From Isoetes taiwanensis (lineage: Eukaryota > Streptophyta > Lycopodiopsida > Isoetales > Isoetaceae), in NCBI GenBank assembly GCA_021234155.1, contig JAJEKV010000049.1, positions 3,933,487-3,997,486 on the forward strand: a DNA stretch of 64,000 nt. Reading direction: 5' to 3'. Positions 9,933-21,723 of this stretch are shown piece after piece. The notes below the pieces were generated by a model, which worked only from the letters and a program-made list of their open reading frames with translations, was not told the DNA's origin and made no database searches. Both the position numbers and the translations under genes were made by a program. The number at the start of each line of letters is the position of its first letter. Position 1 is the stretch's first letter.

Positions 9933-12900
9933 TAGCCTATCAATCCAATTCAACAATTTGATTCAATAAACCAAAAATTTTAAAGCTTCAAAAGACTATT
10001 TACTCACACTAGGTTTTGTGAAGCTCGGGGCATATGCCCCACTGAGCATAAGCCTATATAATTGGACACTGAAAGCAATTGAAAAGTGTTCAAGAATGGA
10101 TATTATCTTCTTCTTTATCTTCACATGCTTCAAGGACTGCTGAGAACAACAAAACCAGAGGATTAAGATTAAAGGAAACCTTTATGGTAGTTATCTAGCC
10201 TTGTTACATTACCTAGGCCTTGTATTCTACTCTATGTAAGTAGGTGTGACATTAAATTGGACAAACATGTAGCTGTTCTAAGTTCTACCATTTGCAAATA
10301 ATGATTGAAATAGCAAACCTTTCACAGCTGAACAAAGAAAACATTTACCACATAAAGATTCAAACATGCATTGCAGTGTCAAAGGAAATGAATTGGCAGC
10401 AAGCAGCAATCGAATGCATAAGTGTGTCAACAATACAACTCTTCAATCTTGCAGATGCGGGGAGAAACCTTTGTTTTGGTGTAGTTCCATGAACATTTTT
10501 GTACAGTTATAAAAATAAATAGCTTACCAATTATTTGCTAGATTATACCATCACAAGCCTACAAGAATGGTAGCACTTAGAAAATAATAAAAATTTTGTA
10601 GGCCAAAGAAATTTATGGAATATGGTTATGGGATAGTCAAAGTTGCTTTTGGAGATATTTGTAGATATTCGGGTGGTTAACTAGCTCGCTCCTTGTCCGA
10701 TTGACCCCATGCTTTGTTTCATAAGTTACTACTAGATTTTCTTGACATAGACAATCTTCCAACACCAATGAAGGTCTATCAAAAATGTCAATGAAAACGA
10801 GGAGGCCAGGTCATTCAACTTAGTTCCTACCTAATCCTTCTCTTTTTCCACATGATAAGACAAAAAAAGTAAGGCAAGAGAGGGAAGGCACAGAAGTAAC
10901 CCCACTTTATGATCAATTTATGATCATGTTTCATTCAATTGTACATTGTTTATATGATTTTCATTCTCAATTTTTGTAGAAACCGCTTTGAAGCATTCAT
11001 ATTTTTGAAAGCATAAGATGATGTCAGAGTTGTTTTCTCTTTAAGGACTGCTTATGTTTTTCCTTTACTGTTTGCTTTCTTCTTCTAGATACTTTCATGG
11101 TTACCCCTTTCGAGATCAGATGAGATGGTCCAAGAAGAGGATCTGACTTCCGTTTATTATCATTATCACCTCCAATGAAGGATTGCTTCATGATGGGGCA
11201 TCTTTATCATGAAAATTGGTCAAGCCAGATGCTTTGGCTGGCATGCAAGTTTAGACACCTAATCTTAAAGGAGATGAATGGACGTAGTTGAGAGGCTCCA
11301 ACCGCATTTGTCTCTGATGATGGGAAGTAAATCGTCAATGCCTCGTGCCATGATGTTGACCTCCTGATTTGGATTCATCAGACACGAATAAGAGAAGGGT
11401 CCTTAACTGATCTCCAGGACACTTTGGATGAAGGGAGAGAAAGAAATAAAGTAATTATTAAAATCTACGAAAGACCCTAGTGTCTATGAGACCAAATAGA
11501 TACGCTATTTCTTCAGCAATAGCAACAAAACAGACAGTAGTGATCTGCATCCTAGATCTTAATCTTCTTGGAACAATATCTTTTGGAGCTATCTGGCCTT
11601 CTCCTTAGCTTTTCTGGCTTTTCATGATTTCGTTTTCATGCTACTTTCAAATGAATCGTAAAAGGTTGTAAGTACTGTTTGCTTTAAACCTGATATGGAA
11701 GAATTTGCCACACTCTAAACTTCAAGTTATTACTAATGTTGAACACTTTGGTTGCTCAAAGAAATGAGAGTACTTTATGGCCTATGCCAAGTTTTAAACC
11801 TCAATCTGTCCATTGAGCCTTGGATCTGAATGTGTCTATAAGGAGACCTGGTTGGTAACAAGAAGTGCTTCTCAGATATGACGATCAAAGTTTTCTCCTG
11901 CATGCAACAGGTATGGTATCATTGTGCACATGAATGGCTCAAGGAGGAATGTCAGACTGTATCAAAGAAAGATTTCTGGCGTATGTATTCAATGCCAAAA
12001 AGGCCATAGAAAGTGCTTCGACAAAAACTGCATGCCAAAGATGAACAATTGCACTTAAACTTGTAGTTAATAAATAAAGAACTATGGTAAGAAACTGAAA
12101 CATCATAAGCATATTCAGTTTAATGAGGTAAATATCCCATTCGAGTCAGTTGAGAATCGACTTCCAACATCCAAAGGCACAATTAAGAAGATAACTTATT
12201 CACAAATGGTCGTTGGAAGCTGGAAAAAGTGACAATTTTGTTTTCTGCACAGTCCCTTTCTCTTGGGCAGTGAAGTTATAAAAGTATGGCGCCAGAATAA
12301 ATTAATCAATATGATTCCATGACAATTTCTATCCGTTAACAAATCTCCTTTCAATACAATAATACAACATTCCCATTCCTGGAGGATCTGTGTGAGCTGC
12401 AGTTGTCTTGCTCATATGACAACACAAGAACATGTCCAAGCTGACTGCTATTTACTGAGAAGATTGTCAACCTTAGCTACCTGCTCTTTAAGTGATGAGA
12501 ATGTTCTTGAATTACTAAATATCCTTTTGGTCTTTACATCATGAGAATGTCCTTGCCGATCTTTACATCATAATAAAGCCTTTGGAAATTGCCCCTTCCC
12601 TAATGCAACAAAGCGTAGCCCTTAGAAATCTTGTTTACGATGCTATTTTGAAAGAGAACAAGGAGCCCTAGAAGTCCACTCAAAGATAAGTGTAAGCAAA
12701 GGCATTTTCTAACTTAATGGCTTGCCCAATTTTCCGTTTCTCATATTGTGCTATCTCTCGATCAACAAGTTCCAACGGAAGTTGTTCAAAGGTCTTGCAT
12801 GAAAATGCTTCCTCAATATCACTCTCGTGAGTGAAGATAATATCCACCGTAAGAATATTCTATCAACATCACCACATCGAAGCCAATGGGAATGGGTCAC

Positions 12901-14006
12901 CATTTTACTATGCTCTTGAAGGCAAGATATGGCTGTAGCAAATCAGTCTTTAGCACATCTTTAGTATGCTCAATTTGGTCATGTTTGGAGGCAAGACACT
13001 TTCTATTCTTAGAGCCATTTGGCATGAGTTTGGGCTGAAAAAGGGTCACATTGGACACACGAGACAACTTTTGTCTTGTCCAAAAAGGAAGGTGAAGGGA
13101 CTCGAGCATCTTTTTTGAGCATGGATTTTATTTCGCAATTCATCACCTCATCCAACCTATTTGGCTTTGACATCCATCCCAAATCTGATAGATCAAGCCA
13201 TGCCCACAATTATAGCAAGATCGAAACTTTGCCCACATCCAATACTACAGAGCATATTATAGTCACGGATTTCAAAAAACATCATGAAGAATCTACTCTT
13301 AATCACACTATGCTTGCCGTTGGTAAAGAACACATGATCCATTTCCCAAACAATGGTTGCCAAAACTACTCGAGAAAGATACTCGTTAAATCTTTGTAGA
13401 TATACTCTCTCTCCGCTATTTGACATGATGTCTTCTCGCAATTATTTCTTAGCTCCAAATGGGTCATGGCTTTATAGTAAGTCTTGTTAGACATGATTTG
13501 GATAAAATGGGGCAAATGATTGGTTCCGAGGATCCGCACGATAGGAGCATACAGAGCAAAACCTGCAGTGATGTTTTGATCCTATCATGACAATCAACTT
13601 TGCGTAACGCAACTTCTCTTTGTTGTATGAAAGATCGACCCCAAACTCGAAAGAGAGATCAGAGGGTTCCATATCCACGAAGGGAAAAGTTTAGACCTTG
13701 AATTCATGGTATTGTTTAGCCATCTAAACAAATGCTTTATTGATATTACCTGCAATTCTGCTTCTGTGCAATTTGTGCAATTGGGTTCATTTACCTTCTT
13801 GTGACATGCATCTGTGTTTGTGTACTTACTCCTAGTTCGCGATATAGGTCACACCTTACCCTTGCTATTTAAATAATAGTCTATTTTTGCATAGCATGGG
13901 TTTTACTTTTGAGTTCATCACCTCGTTCAAACCATATGGCTTTGGCATTCATCCCAAATCTAATAGCAAGCCATGCCCACAACAGTAACATGATACTTTC
14001 TCCATG
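9933..14006. repeat. Type I PAL 3' flank, copy 1
   Basis: About 4 kb of non-coding sequence that follows PAL1 and recurs almost unchanged after the PAL copy at 28900 (30769-35026), and in pieces inside 14007-26992 and 35027-36804. No recognisable protein or RNA gene was found in it. At 13061-13080 there is an imperfect hairpin (ggacac-gagacaac / ttgtcttgtcc). Differences from the sister copies are concentrated at CAG/CTG sites, most heavily at 12400-13900. It ends at a breakpoint at 14006. Confidence 0.75.
9965..9970 (+). promoter_or_regulatory. Poly(A) signal AATAAA after PAL1
   Basis: AATAAA lies 33 bp past the PAL1 stop codon within 'gattcaataaa'. The same signal follows each of the other PAL 3' ends in the window at the same distance. 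No poly(A) tract follows in any copy, which argues against retrocopy origin. Confidence 0.6.
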
Positions 14007-14873
14007 AAATAGCAAACCTTTCACAGCTGAACAAAGAAAACATTTACCACACTAAAGATTCAAACATGCATTGCGATTGTCAAAGGAAATGAATTGGCGT
14101 GCAAAGAATCGAATGCATAAGTGTGTCAACAATACAACTCTTCAATCTGCAGATGCGAAGAAACCCTTGTTTTACGGTGTAGTTCCATGAACATTTCGCG
14201 ATTTGCACGCGCGGTAAATAGCTTACCAATTCTTTGCTAGATTATACCATCACAAGCCTACAAGAATGGTAGCACTTAGAAAATAATAAAAATTTTGTAG
14301 GCCAAAGAAATTTATGGAATATGGTTATGGGATAGTCAAAGTTGCTTCGAGATATTTGTAGATGCACTTTCGGTGGTTAACTATCTGCTCCTTGTCTGAT
14401 TGACCCCATGTTTTGTTTCATAAGTTACTACTAGATTTTCTTGACATAGACAATCTTCCAACACCAATGAAGGTCTATGCGCATGTCCAGACGAGGAGGC
14501 CAGGTCATTCAACTTAGTTCCTACCTAATCCTTCTCTTTTTCCACATGATAAGACAAAAAAAGTAAGGCAAGAGAGGGAAGGCACAGAAGTAACCCCACT
14601 TTATGATCAATTTATGATCACGTTTCATTCCAGCCGTACATTGTTTATATGATTTTCATTCTCAATTTCAGTAGGAGACTGCTCTGAAGCATTCATAGGC
14701 TGGAAGCATAAGATGATGTCAGAGTTGTTTTCTCTTTTAAAGGACTGCTTATGTTTTTCCTTTACTGTTTGCTTTCTTCTTCTAGGCACTTTCATGGTTA
14801 CCCCTTTTGAGATCAGATGAGATGGTCCAAGAAGAGTATCTGACTTCCGTTTATTACCATTATCACCTCCAAT

Positions 14874-15228
14874 GAGCTCAGAAAGGTTCTGGTCCAGTTT
14901 GGATTGAAGAATGCAAAAACAGCAGCAGATGCTTCTCTCTTTGCCAAAATTCAAAACTTTGAGCAAGAATTGGCGAGGGAGCTGACAGAGGAGATTCTTG
15001 CAGCAAGGGAGAAATATGACAAGGGCATTCATGCTCATGCCCAATAGAATTGAAGAGAATGGGACTTGGTTCATGCAATTTTTGAGAAAGGAGGCGGAAC
15101 AAAGGTGCGGGCAAGATATCTGGGGGAAGAAATAAACAAGGTGTTTATGGCATTGTGTGATGGCAAAATTGTTGCTCCTTTTGCTTCGTTGTGTGGAGGG
15201 ATAGAACGGAGCTCACGGGGTTTTGTAA
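14874..15228 (+). pseudogene. PAL: Phenylalanine ammonia-lyase, short 3' fragment
   Basis: Begins at 'gagctcagaaaggttctgg' (the ELRKVL helix of the C-terminal domain), fused directly to the flank sequence 'tcacctccaat', and runs to the PAL stop. It holds only the last ~115 codons; no catalytic residues. There are frameshifts near 15034, 15070 and 15100, and a TAG replaces the Trp codon of 'EGWNGAP', a change shared with 21354-21723. It has the same 5' junction as that copy, so both come from one event followed by tandem duplication. Confidence 0.9.
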
Positions 15229-17806
15229 TAGCCTATCAATCCAATTCAACAATTTGATTCAATAAACAAAAAATTTTAAAGCTTCAAAAAAGACTATTTA
15301 CTCACACTAGGTTTTGTGAAGCTTGGGGCATGTCTATATGCCCGACCGAGCATAAGCCTATATAATTGGACACCGAAAGCAATTGAAAAGTGTTCAAGAA
15401 TGGATATTATCTTCTTCTTTATCTTCACATGCTTCAAGAGAAGCTGAGAACAACAAAACCGGAGGATTAAGATTAAAGGAAACCTTTATGGTAGATATCT
15501 AGCCTTGTTACATTACACGGGCCTTGTATTCTACTCTATGTAAGTAGGTGTGACATTAAATTGGACAAACATGTAGCTGTTCTAAGTTCTACCATTTGCG
15601 AATAATGATTGAAATAGCAAACCTTTCACAACTGAACAAAGAAAACATTTACCACATAAACATTCAAACATGCATTGCGGTGTCAAAGGAAATGAATTGG
15701 CGACAAAGAATCGAATGCATAAGTGTGTCAACAATACAACTCTTTAATTTGCAGATGCGGGAGAAACCCTTGTTTCGGGTGTAGTTCCATGAACATTTGC
15801 ATTACACCGCGACAAGAAATAGCTTACAAATGACCGCTAGATTATACCATCACAAGCCTACAAGAATGGTAGCACTTAGAAAATAATAAAAATTTTGTAA
15901 GCCAAAGAAATTTATGGAATATGGTTATGGGACAGTCAAAGTTGCACCGGAGATATTTGTAGATGCACTCAGGTGGTTAACTATCTGCTCCTTGTCTGAT
16001 TGACCCCATGCTTTGTTTCATAAGTTACTACTAGATTTCCTTGACATTGACAATCTTCCAACACTAATGAAGGTCTATGCGCATGTCCAGACGAGGAGGC
16101 CAAGTCATTCAACTTAGTTCCTACCTAATCCTTCTCTTTTTCCACATGATAAGACAAAAAAGTAAAGCAAGAGAGGGAAGGCACAGAAGTAACCCCACTT
16201 TATGATCAATTTATGATCATGTTTCATTCCAGCCGTACATTGTTTTCTAGTATTTTTTCCTATATGATTTTCATTCTCAATTTGGTAGAGGAGCGCTCTG
16301 AAGCATTCATAATTTTGGAAGCATAAGATGATGTCGAGTTGTTTTCTTTTTAAAGGATCGCTTATGTTTTTCCTTTACTGTTTGCTTTCTTCTTCTAGGC
16401 ACTTTCATGGTTACCCCTTTTGAGATCAGATGAGATGGTCCAAGAAGAGTATCTGACTTCCGTTTATTATCATTATCACCTCCAATGAAGGATTGCTTCA
16501 TGATGGGGCATCTTTATCATGAAAATTGGTCAAGCCAGATGCTTTGGCTGGCATGCAAGTTTAGACACCTAATCTTAAAGGAGATGAATGGACGTAGTTG
16601 GAGAGGCTCCAACTACTGTTGTCTACAGTGATGGGAAGTAAATCGTCAATGCCTCGTGCCATGATGCTGACCTCCTGATTTGGATTCATCAGACACGAAT
16701 AAGAGAAGGGTCCTTAACTGATCTCCAGGACACTTTGGATGAAGGGAAAGAAAGAAATAAAGTAATTATTAAAATCTACGAAAGACCCTAGTGTCTATGA
16801 GACCAAATAGATACGCTATTTCTTCAAAGAATAACAACAAAAAATGCGGTAGTGATGCATCCTAGATCTTAATCTTCTTGGAACAATATCTTTTGGAGCT
16901 ATCGGCATTCTCCTTAGCTTTTTACGGCTTTTCATGATTTCGTTTTCATGCTACTTCATAATAGATCTGAGAAAAGGTTGTGGTACTGATTTGCTTTAAA
17001 CCTGATATGGAAGAATTTGCCACACTCTAAACTTCAAGTTATTACTAATGTTGAACATTTTGGTTGCTTTAAACCTCAATCTGTCCATTGAGCCTTGGAT
17101 CTGAATGTGTCTATAAGGAGACCTGGTTGGTAACAAGAAGTGCTTCCCAGGTATGACGATCAAAGTTTCCCCTGCATGCAACAGGTATGGTATCATTGTG
17201 CACATGAGAAATTGGTATCATTGTGCACAGGAGAAATTGGACCCTGGTTAAGTTGATCTTGAATAGTGCCCATATGACAGTTCTTTAAACCTTTGCAAGT
17301 GCAAAACTCCACTGCTTCATGGCGATAATACACGGTTAAGGTGAGTGGAATCATGATGATGTGGCAATCATACTCTCCAGAATGCTAAAACTTCAACCTG
17401 AACTGTATGTGCACGTTCAGCACTTAGTAGGTGTTATTAGTGCTATTAGCAGACTGCCAGCTTGGCTGTTGGCATTTTGTTTAGTCAAGCATTTGAAGGG
17501 TTTGTTTATTAAGGCAGCCTCTTCTACTTTTAAATGGATCTATCTGAGTGATTCGAAGCCTTTCCATCTTGATTTTGTAGTTTTTTCTCTTGGTTAACTA
17601 AATTCTCTTATCAATTTACGCAAGGAAATCGTGCAATGTGATTATTTATAACAGAGCAGGGAGTCGGTAACATGTCTCTCTTGGCACAAGATTAATTTCT
17701 CTTTTCTTTTCCTTTTCTAGTTCATCATTGGGAAGCAAAGTATGGGCACGAATTATACTTGATTATGCTTAATCTTGTTTTCCTTGTCTTATTAGAGCAA
17801 TCTCCG

Positions 17807-18233
17807 TCAGCATGTGTTTAGCTACATCGATGATGCTGCCAATGCTTCCTATCCTCTCATCCAGGAGCTCAGAAAGGTTCTGGTCCAGTTTGGATTGAAG
17901 AATGCAAAAACAGCAGCAGATGCTTCTCTCTTTGCCAAAATTCAAAACTTTGAGCAAGAATTGGCGAGGGAGCTCACAGAGGAGATTCCTGCAGCAAGGG
18001 AGAAATATGACAAGGGCATTCATGCGCTGCCTAATAGAATTGAAGAGTGCCGGACTTGGTTCTTGTATGAATTTGTGAGAAAGGAGGCTGGAACAAGGCT
18101 GTTGAGCGGCACACAAAAGACATCTCCTGGGGAAGAAATAAACAAGGTGTTCATGGCATTGTGTGATGGCAAAATAGTTGCTCCTTTGCTTCGTTGCGTG
18201 GAGGGATGGTACGGAGCTCCTGGTGCTTTGTAA
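17807..18233 (+). pseudogene. PAL: Phenylalanine ammonia-lyase, 3' fragment with open frame
   Basis: PAL homology starts at 'tcagcatgtgtttagctac' ([16 protein letters not shown]) and stays in frame to the stop, about 140 codons covering the C-terminal shielding domain only. It lacks the MIO domain and so cannot be an ammonia-lyase. The sequence just upstream, 'ttgttttccttgtcttattag', resembles an intron 3' end. EGWNGAP reads EGWYGAP. The same fragment with the same junction lies at 24303. Confidence 0.9.
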
Positions 18234-21200
18234 TAGCCTATCAATCCAATTCAACAATTTGATTCAATAAACAAAAATTTTTAAAGCTTCAAAAGACTAC
18301 TTACTTCAATTTCATTTCACTTCACAAAAATTTTCCCAGATCTTAATTGATGAGACGGTTGAAGTGCAAGCCACACTGTTGTATCTGCTCCAACTGCTAC
18401 AGGGTGCCCTTTTTGGAGTCATACAACTACTTGTGGGATCTGGGCACATGCAATTCATAGAAATAATTTCTTCTATGGGTATCAAAGAAAGATTTCTTGC
18501 GTATGTATTCAATGCCAAAAAGGCCATAGAAAGTGCTTCGACAAAAACTGCATGCCAAAGATGAACAATTGCACTTAAACTTGTAGTTAATAAATAAAAA
18601 ACTATGGTAAGAAACTGAAACATCATAAGCATATTCAGTTTAATGAGGTAAATATCCCATTCGAGTCAGTTGAGAATCGACTTCCAACATCCAAAGGCAC
18701 AATTAAGAAGATAACTTATTCACAAATGGTCGTTGGAAGCTGGAAAAAGTGACAACTTTGTTTTCTGCACAGTCCCTTTCTCTTGGGCAGTGAAGTTATA
18801 AAAGTATGGCGCCAGAATAAATTAATCAATATGATTCCATGACAATTTCTATCCGTTAACAAATCTCCTTTCAATACAATAATACAACATTCCCATTCCT
18901 GGAGGATCTGTGTGAGCTGCAGTTGTCTTGCTCATATGACAACACAAGAACATGTCCAAGCTGACTGCTATTTACTGAGAAGATTGTCAACCTTAGCTAC
19001 CTGCTCTTTAAGTGATGAGAATGTTCTTGAATTACTAAATATCCTTGACAGTCTTTACATCATGAGAATGTCCTTGACAGTCTTTACATCATAATAAAGC
19101 CTTTGGAAATTGCCCCTTCCCTAATGCAACAAAGCGTAGCCCTTAGAAATCTTGTTTACGATGCTATTTTGAAAGAGAACAAGGAGCCCTAGAAGTCCAC
19201 TCAAAGATAAGCGTAAGCAAAGGCATTTTCTAACTTAATGGCTTGCCCAATTTTCCGTTTCTCATATTGTGCTATCTCTGATCAACAAGTTCCAACGGAA
19301 GTTGTTCAAAGGTACTGCATGAAAATGCTTCCTCAATATCACTCTCAGAGTGAAGATAATATCCACCGTAAGAATATTCTATCAACATCACCACATCGAA
19401 GCCAATGGGAATGGGTCACCATTTTACTATGCTCTTGAAGGCAAGATATGGCTGTAGCAAATCAGTCTTTAGCACATCTTTAGTATGCTCAATTTGGTCA
19501 TGTTTGGAGGCAAGACACTTTCTATTCTTAGAGCCATTTGGCATGCTCAGCGTGGTCACATTGGACACGAGACAACTTTTGTCTTGTCCAAAAAGCAGAA
19601 GGTGAAGGGACTCTGAGCATCTTTTCAGAGCATGGATTTTATTTCTGCAATTCATCACCTCATCCAACCTATTTGGCTTTGACATCCATCCCAAATCTGA
19701 TAGATCAAGCCATGCCCACAATTATAGCAAGATCGAAACTTTGCCCACATCCAATACTACAGAGCATATTATAGTCACGGATTTCAAAAAACATCATGAA
19801 GAATCTACTCTTAATCACACTATGCTTGCCGTTGGTAAAGAACACATGATCCATTTCCCAAACAATGGTTGCCAAAACTACTCAGAAAGATACTCGTTAA
19901 ATACTGTAGATATACTCCTCTCTCCGCTATTTGACATGATGTCTTCTGCAATTATTTCTTAGCTCCAAATCTGCTGGCTTTATAGTAAGTCTTGTTAGAC
20001 ATGATTTGGATAAAACAGGGCAAATGATAGGAGCATACAGAGCAAAAACCTGCAGTGATGTTTTGATCCTATCATGACAATCAACTTTGCAGAACGCAAC
20101 TTCTCTTTGTTGTATGAAAGATCTGACCCCAAACTCGAAAGAGACAGAGGGTTCCAGTCACGAAGGGAAAAGTTTAGACCTTGAATTCATGGTATTGTTT
20201 AGCCATCTAAACAAATGCTTTATTGATATTACCTGCAATTCTGCTTCTGTGCAATTTGTGCAATTGGGTTCATTTACCTTCTTGTGACATGCATCTGTGT
20301 TTGTGTACTTACTACTGCATATAGGTCACACCTTACCCTTGCTATTTAAATAATAGTCTATTTTTGCATAGCATGGGTTTTACTTTGCAGTTCATCACCT
20401 CGTTCAAACCATATGGCTTTGGCATTCATCCCAAATCTAATAGCAAGCCATGCCCACAACAGTAACATGATACTTTCTCCATGAAATAGCAAACCTTTCA
20501 CAGCTGAACAAAGAAAACATTTACCACATAAAGATTCAAACATGCATTGCAGTGTCAAAGGAAATGAATTGGCGGCGGCAAAGAAAGAATCGAATGCATA
20601 AGTGTGTCAACAATACAACTCTTCAATCTTTGCGGATGCGAGAAGAAACCCTTGTTTCTGGTGTAGTTCCATGAACATTTGCAGTACCTGCACAGTAAAT
20701 AGCTTACCAATTACTGCTAGATTATACCATCACAAGCCTACAAGAATGGTAGCACTTAGAAAATAATAAAAATTTTGTAGGCCAAAGAAATTTATGGAAT
20801 ATGGTTATGGGATAGTCAAAGTTGCACTGGAGATATTTGTAGATGCACTCAGGTGGTTAACTATCTGCTCCTTGTCTGATTGACCCCATGTTTTGTTTCA
20901 TAAGTTACTACTAGATTTTCTTGACATAGACAATCTTCCAACACCAATGAAGGTCTATCGCATGTCCGGGACGAGGAGGCCAGGTCATTCAACTTAGTTC
21001 CTACCTAATCCTTCTCTTTTTCCACATGATAAGACAAAAAAAGTAAGGCAAGAGAGGGAAGGCACAGAAGTAACCCCACTTTATGATCAATTTATGATCA
21101 CGTTTCATTCCAGCCGTACATTGTTTATATGATTTTCATTCTCAATTTCAGTAGGAGACTGCTCTGAAGCATTCATAGGCTGGAAGCATAAGATGATGTC

Positions 21201-21353
21201 AGAGTTGTTTTCTCTTTTAAAGGACTGCTTATGTTTTTCCTTTACTGTTTGCTTTCTTCTTCTAGGCACTTTCATGGTTACCCCTTTTGAGATCAGATGA
21301 GATGGTCCAAGAAGAGTATCTGACTTCCGTTTATTACCATTATCACCTCCAAT

Positions 21354-21723
21354 GAGCTCAGAAAGGTTCTGGTCCAGTTTGGATTGAAGAATGCAAAAAC
21401 AGCAGCAGATGCTTCTCTCTTTGCCAAAATTCAAAACTTTGAGCAAGAATTGGCGAGGGGAGATTGACAGGAGATTCTTGCAAAAAAGGGAGAAATATGA
21501 CAAGGGCATTCATGCTCTGCCCAATAGAATTGAAGAGTGCCGGACTTGGTTCTTGTACGAATTTGTGAGAAAGGAGGCCGGAACAAGGCTGTTGAGCGGC
21601 ACACAGAAGATATCTCCTGGGGAAGAAATAAACAAGGTGTTTATGGCATTGTGTGATGGCAAAATTGTTGCTCCTTTGCTTCGTTGTGTGGAGGGATAGA
21701 ACGGAGCTCCTGGGGTTTTGTAA
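21354..21723 (+). pseudogene. PAL: Phenylalanine ammonia-lyase, short 3' fragment
   Basis: Duplicate of 14874-15228 with the same junction to 'cctccaat'. The frame is broken around 21455-21490, where the sister copies read 'gagctcacagaggag' and 'cctgcagcaag'; the damaged spots are CAG sites. From 21500 to the end it is intact except for TAG in place of the Trp codon of EGWNGAP. Only the C-terminal ~115 codons are present. Confidence 0.9.

Larger units (their letters stand above)
14007..20483. repeat. 6.5-kb tandem duplication, unit 1
   Basis: This unit and 20484-26992 are near-identical head-to-tail copies (PAL fragment starts 14874/21354 and 17807/24303; matching features are offset by 6480-6496 bp). 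Order: type I flank piece, PAL 3' fragment, type I flank, a 600-bp segment unique to these units (17190-17806), a second PAL 3' fragment, a short different 3' flank, then the distal type I block. The unit begins at the breakpoint 'ctccatg|aaatagcaaacc'. A 78-codon frame at 17361 is conserved in the second copy but resembles nothing recognised and is explained by recent duplication. Confidence 0.85.

Noticed and set aside
9138-9956. 272-codon open frame antisense to the PAL 3' half (also at 29974-30792 and shorter versions elsewhere)
   Set aside because: It is a mirror of PAL codon usage in the opposite strand, has no recognisable domain, and persists only because the PAL copies are recent duplicates.
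13009-13209. Repeated minus-strand frame (MWAWLDLSDLGWMSKPNRLDE) in the type I flank at several places
   Set aside because: The frame is disrupted differently in each copy, no family is recognised, and the copies are duplicated flank.
17361-17597. 78-codon frame conserved at 23857
   Set aside because: Both lie in a recent 6.5-kb tandem duplication, so identity carries no information; no domain, no promoter context.
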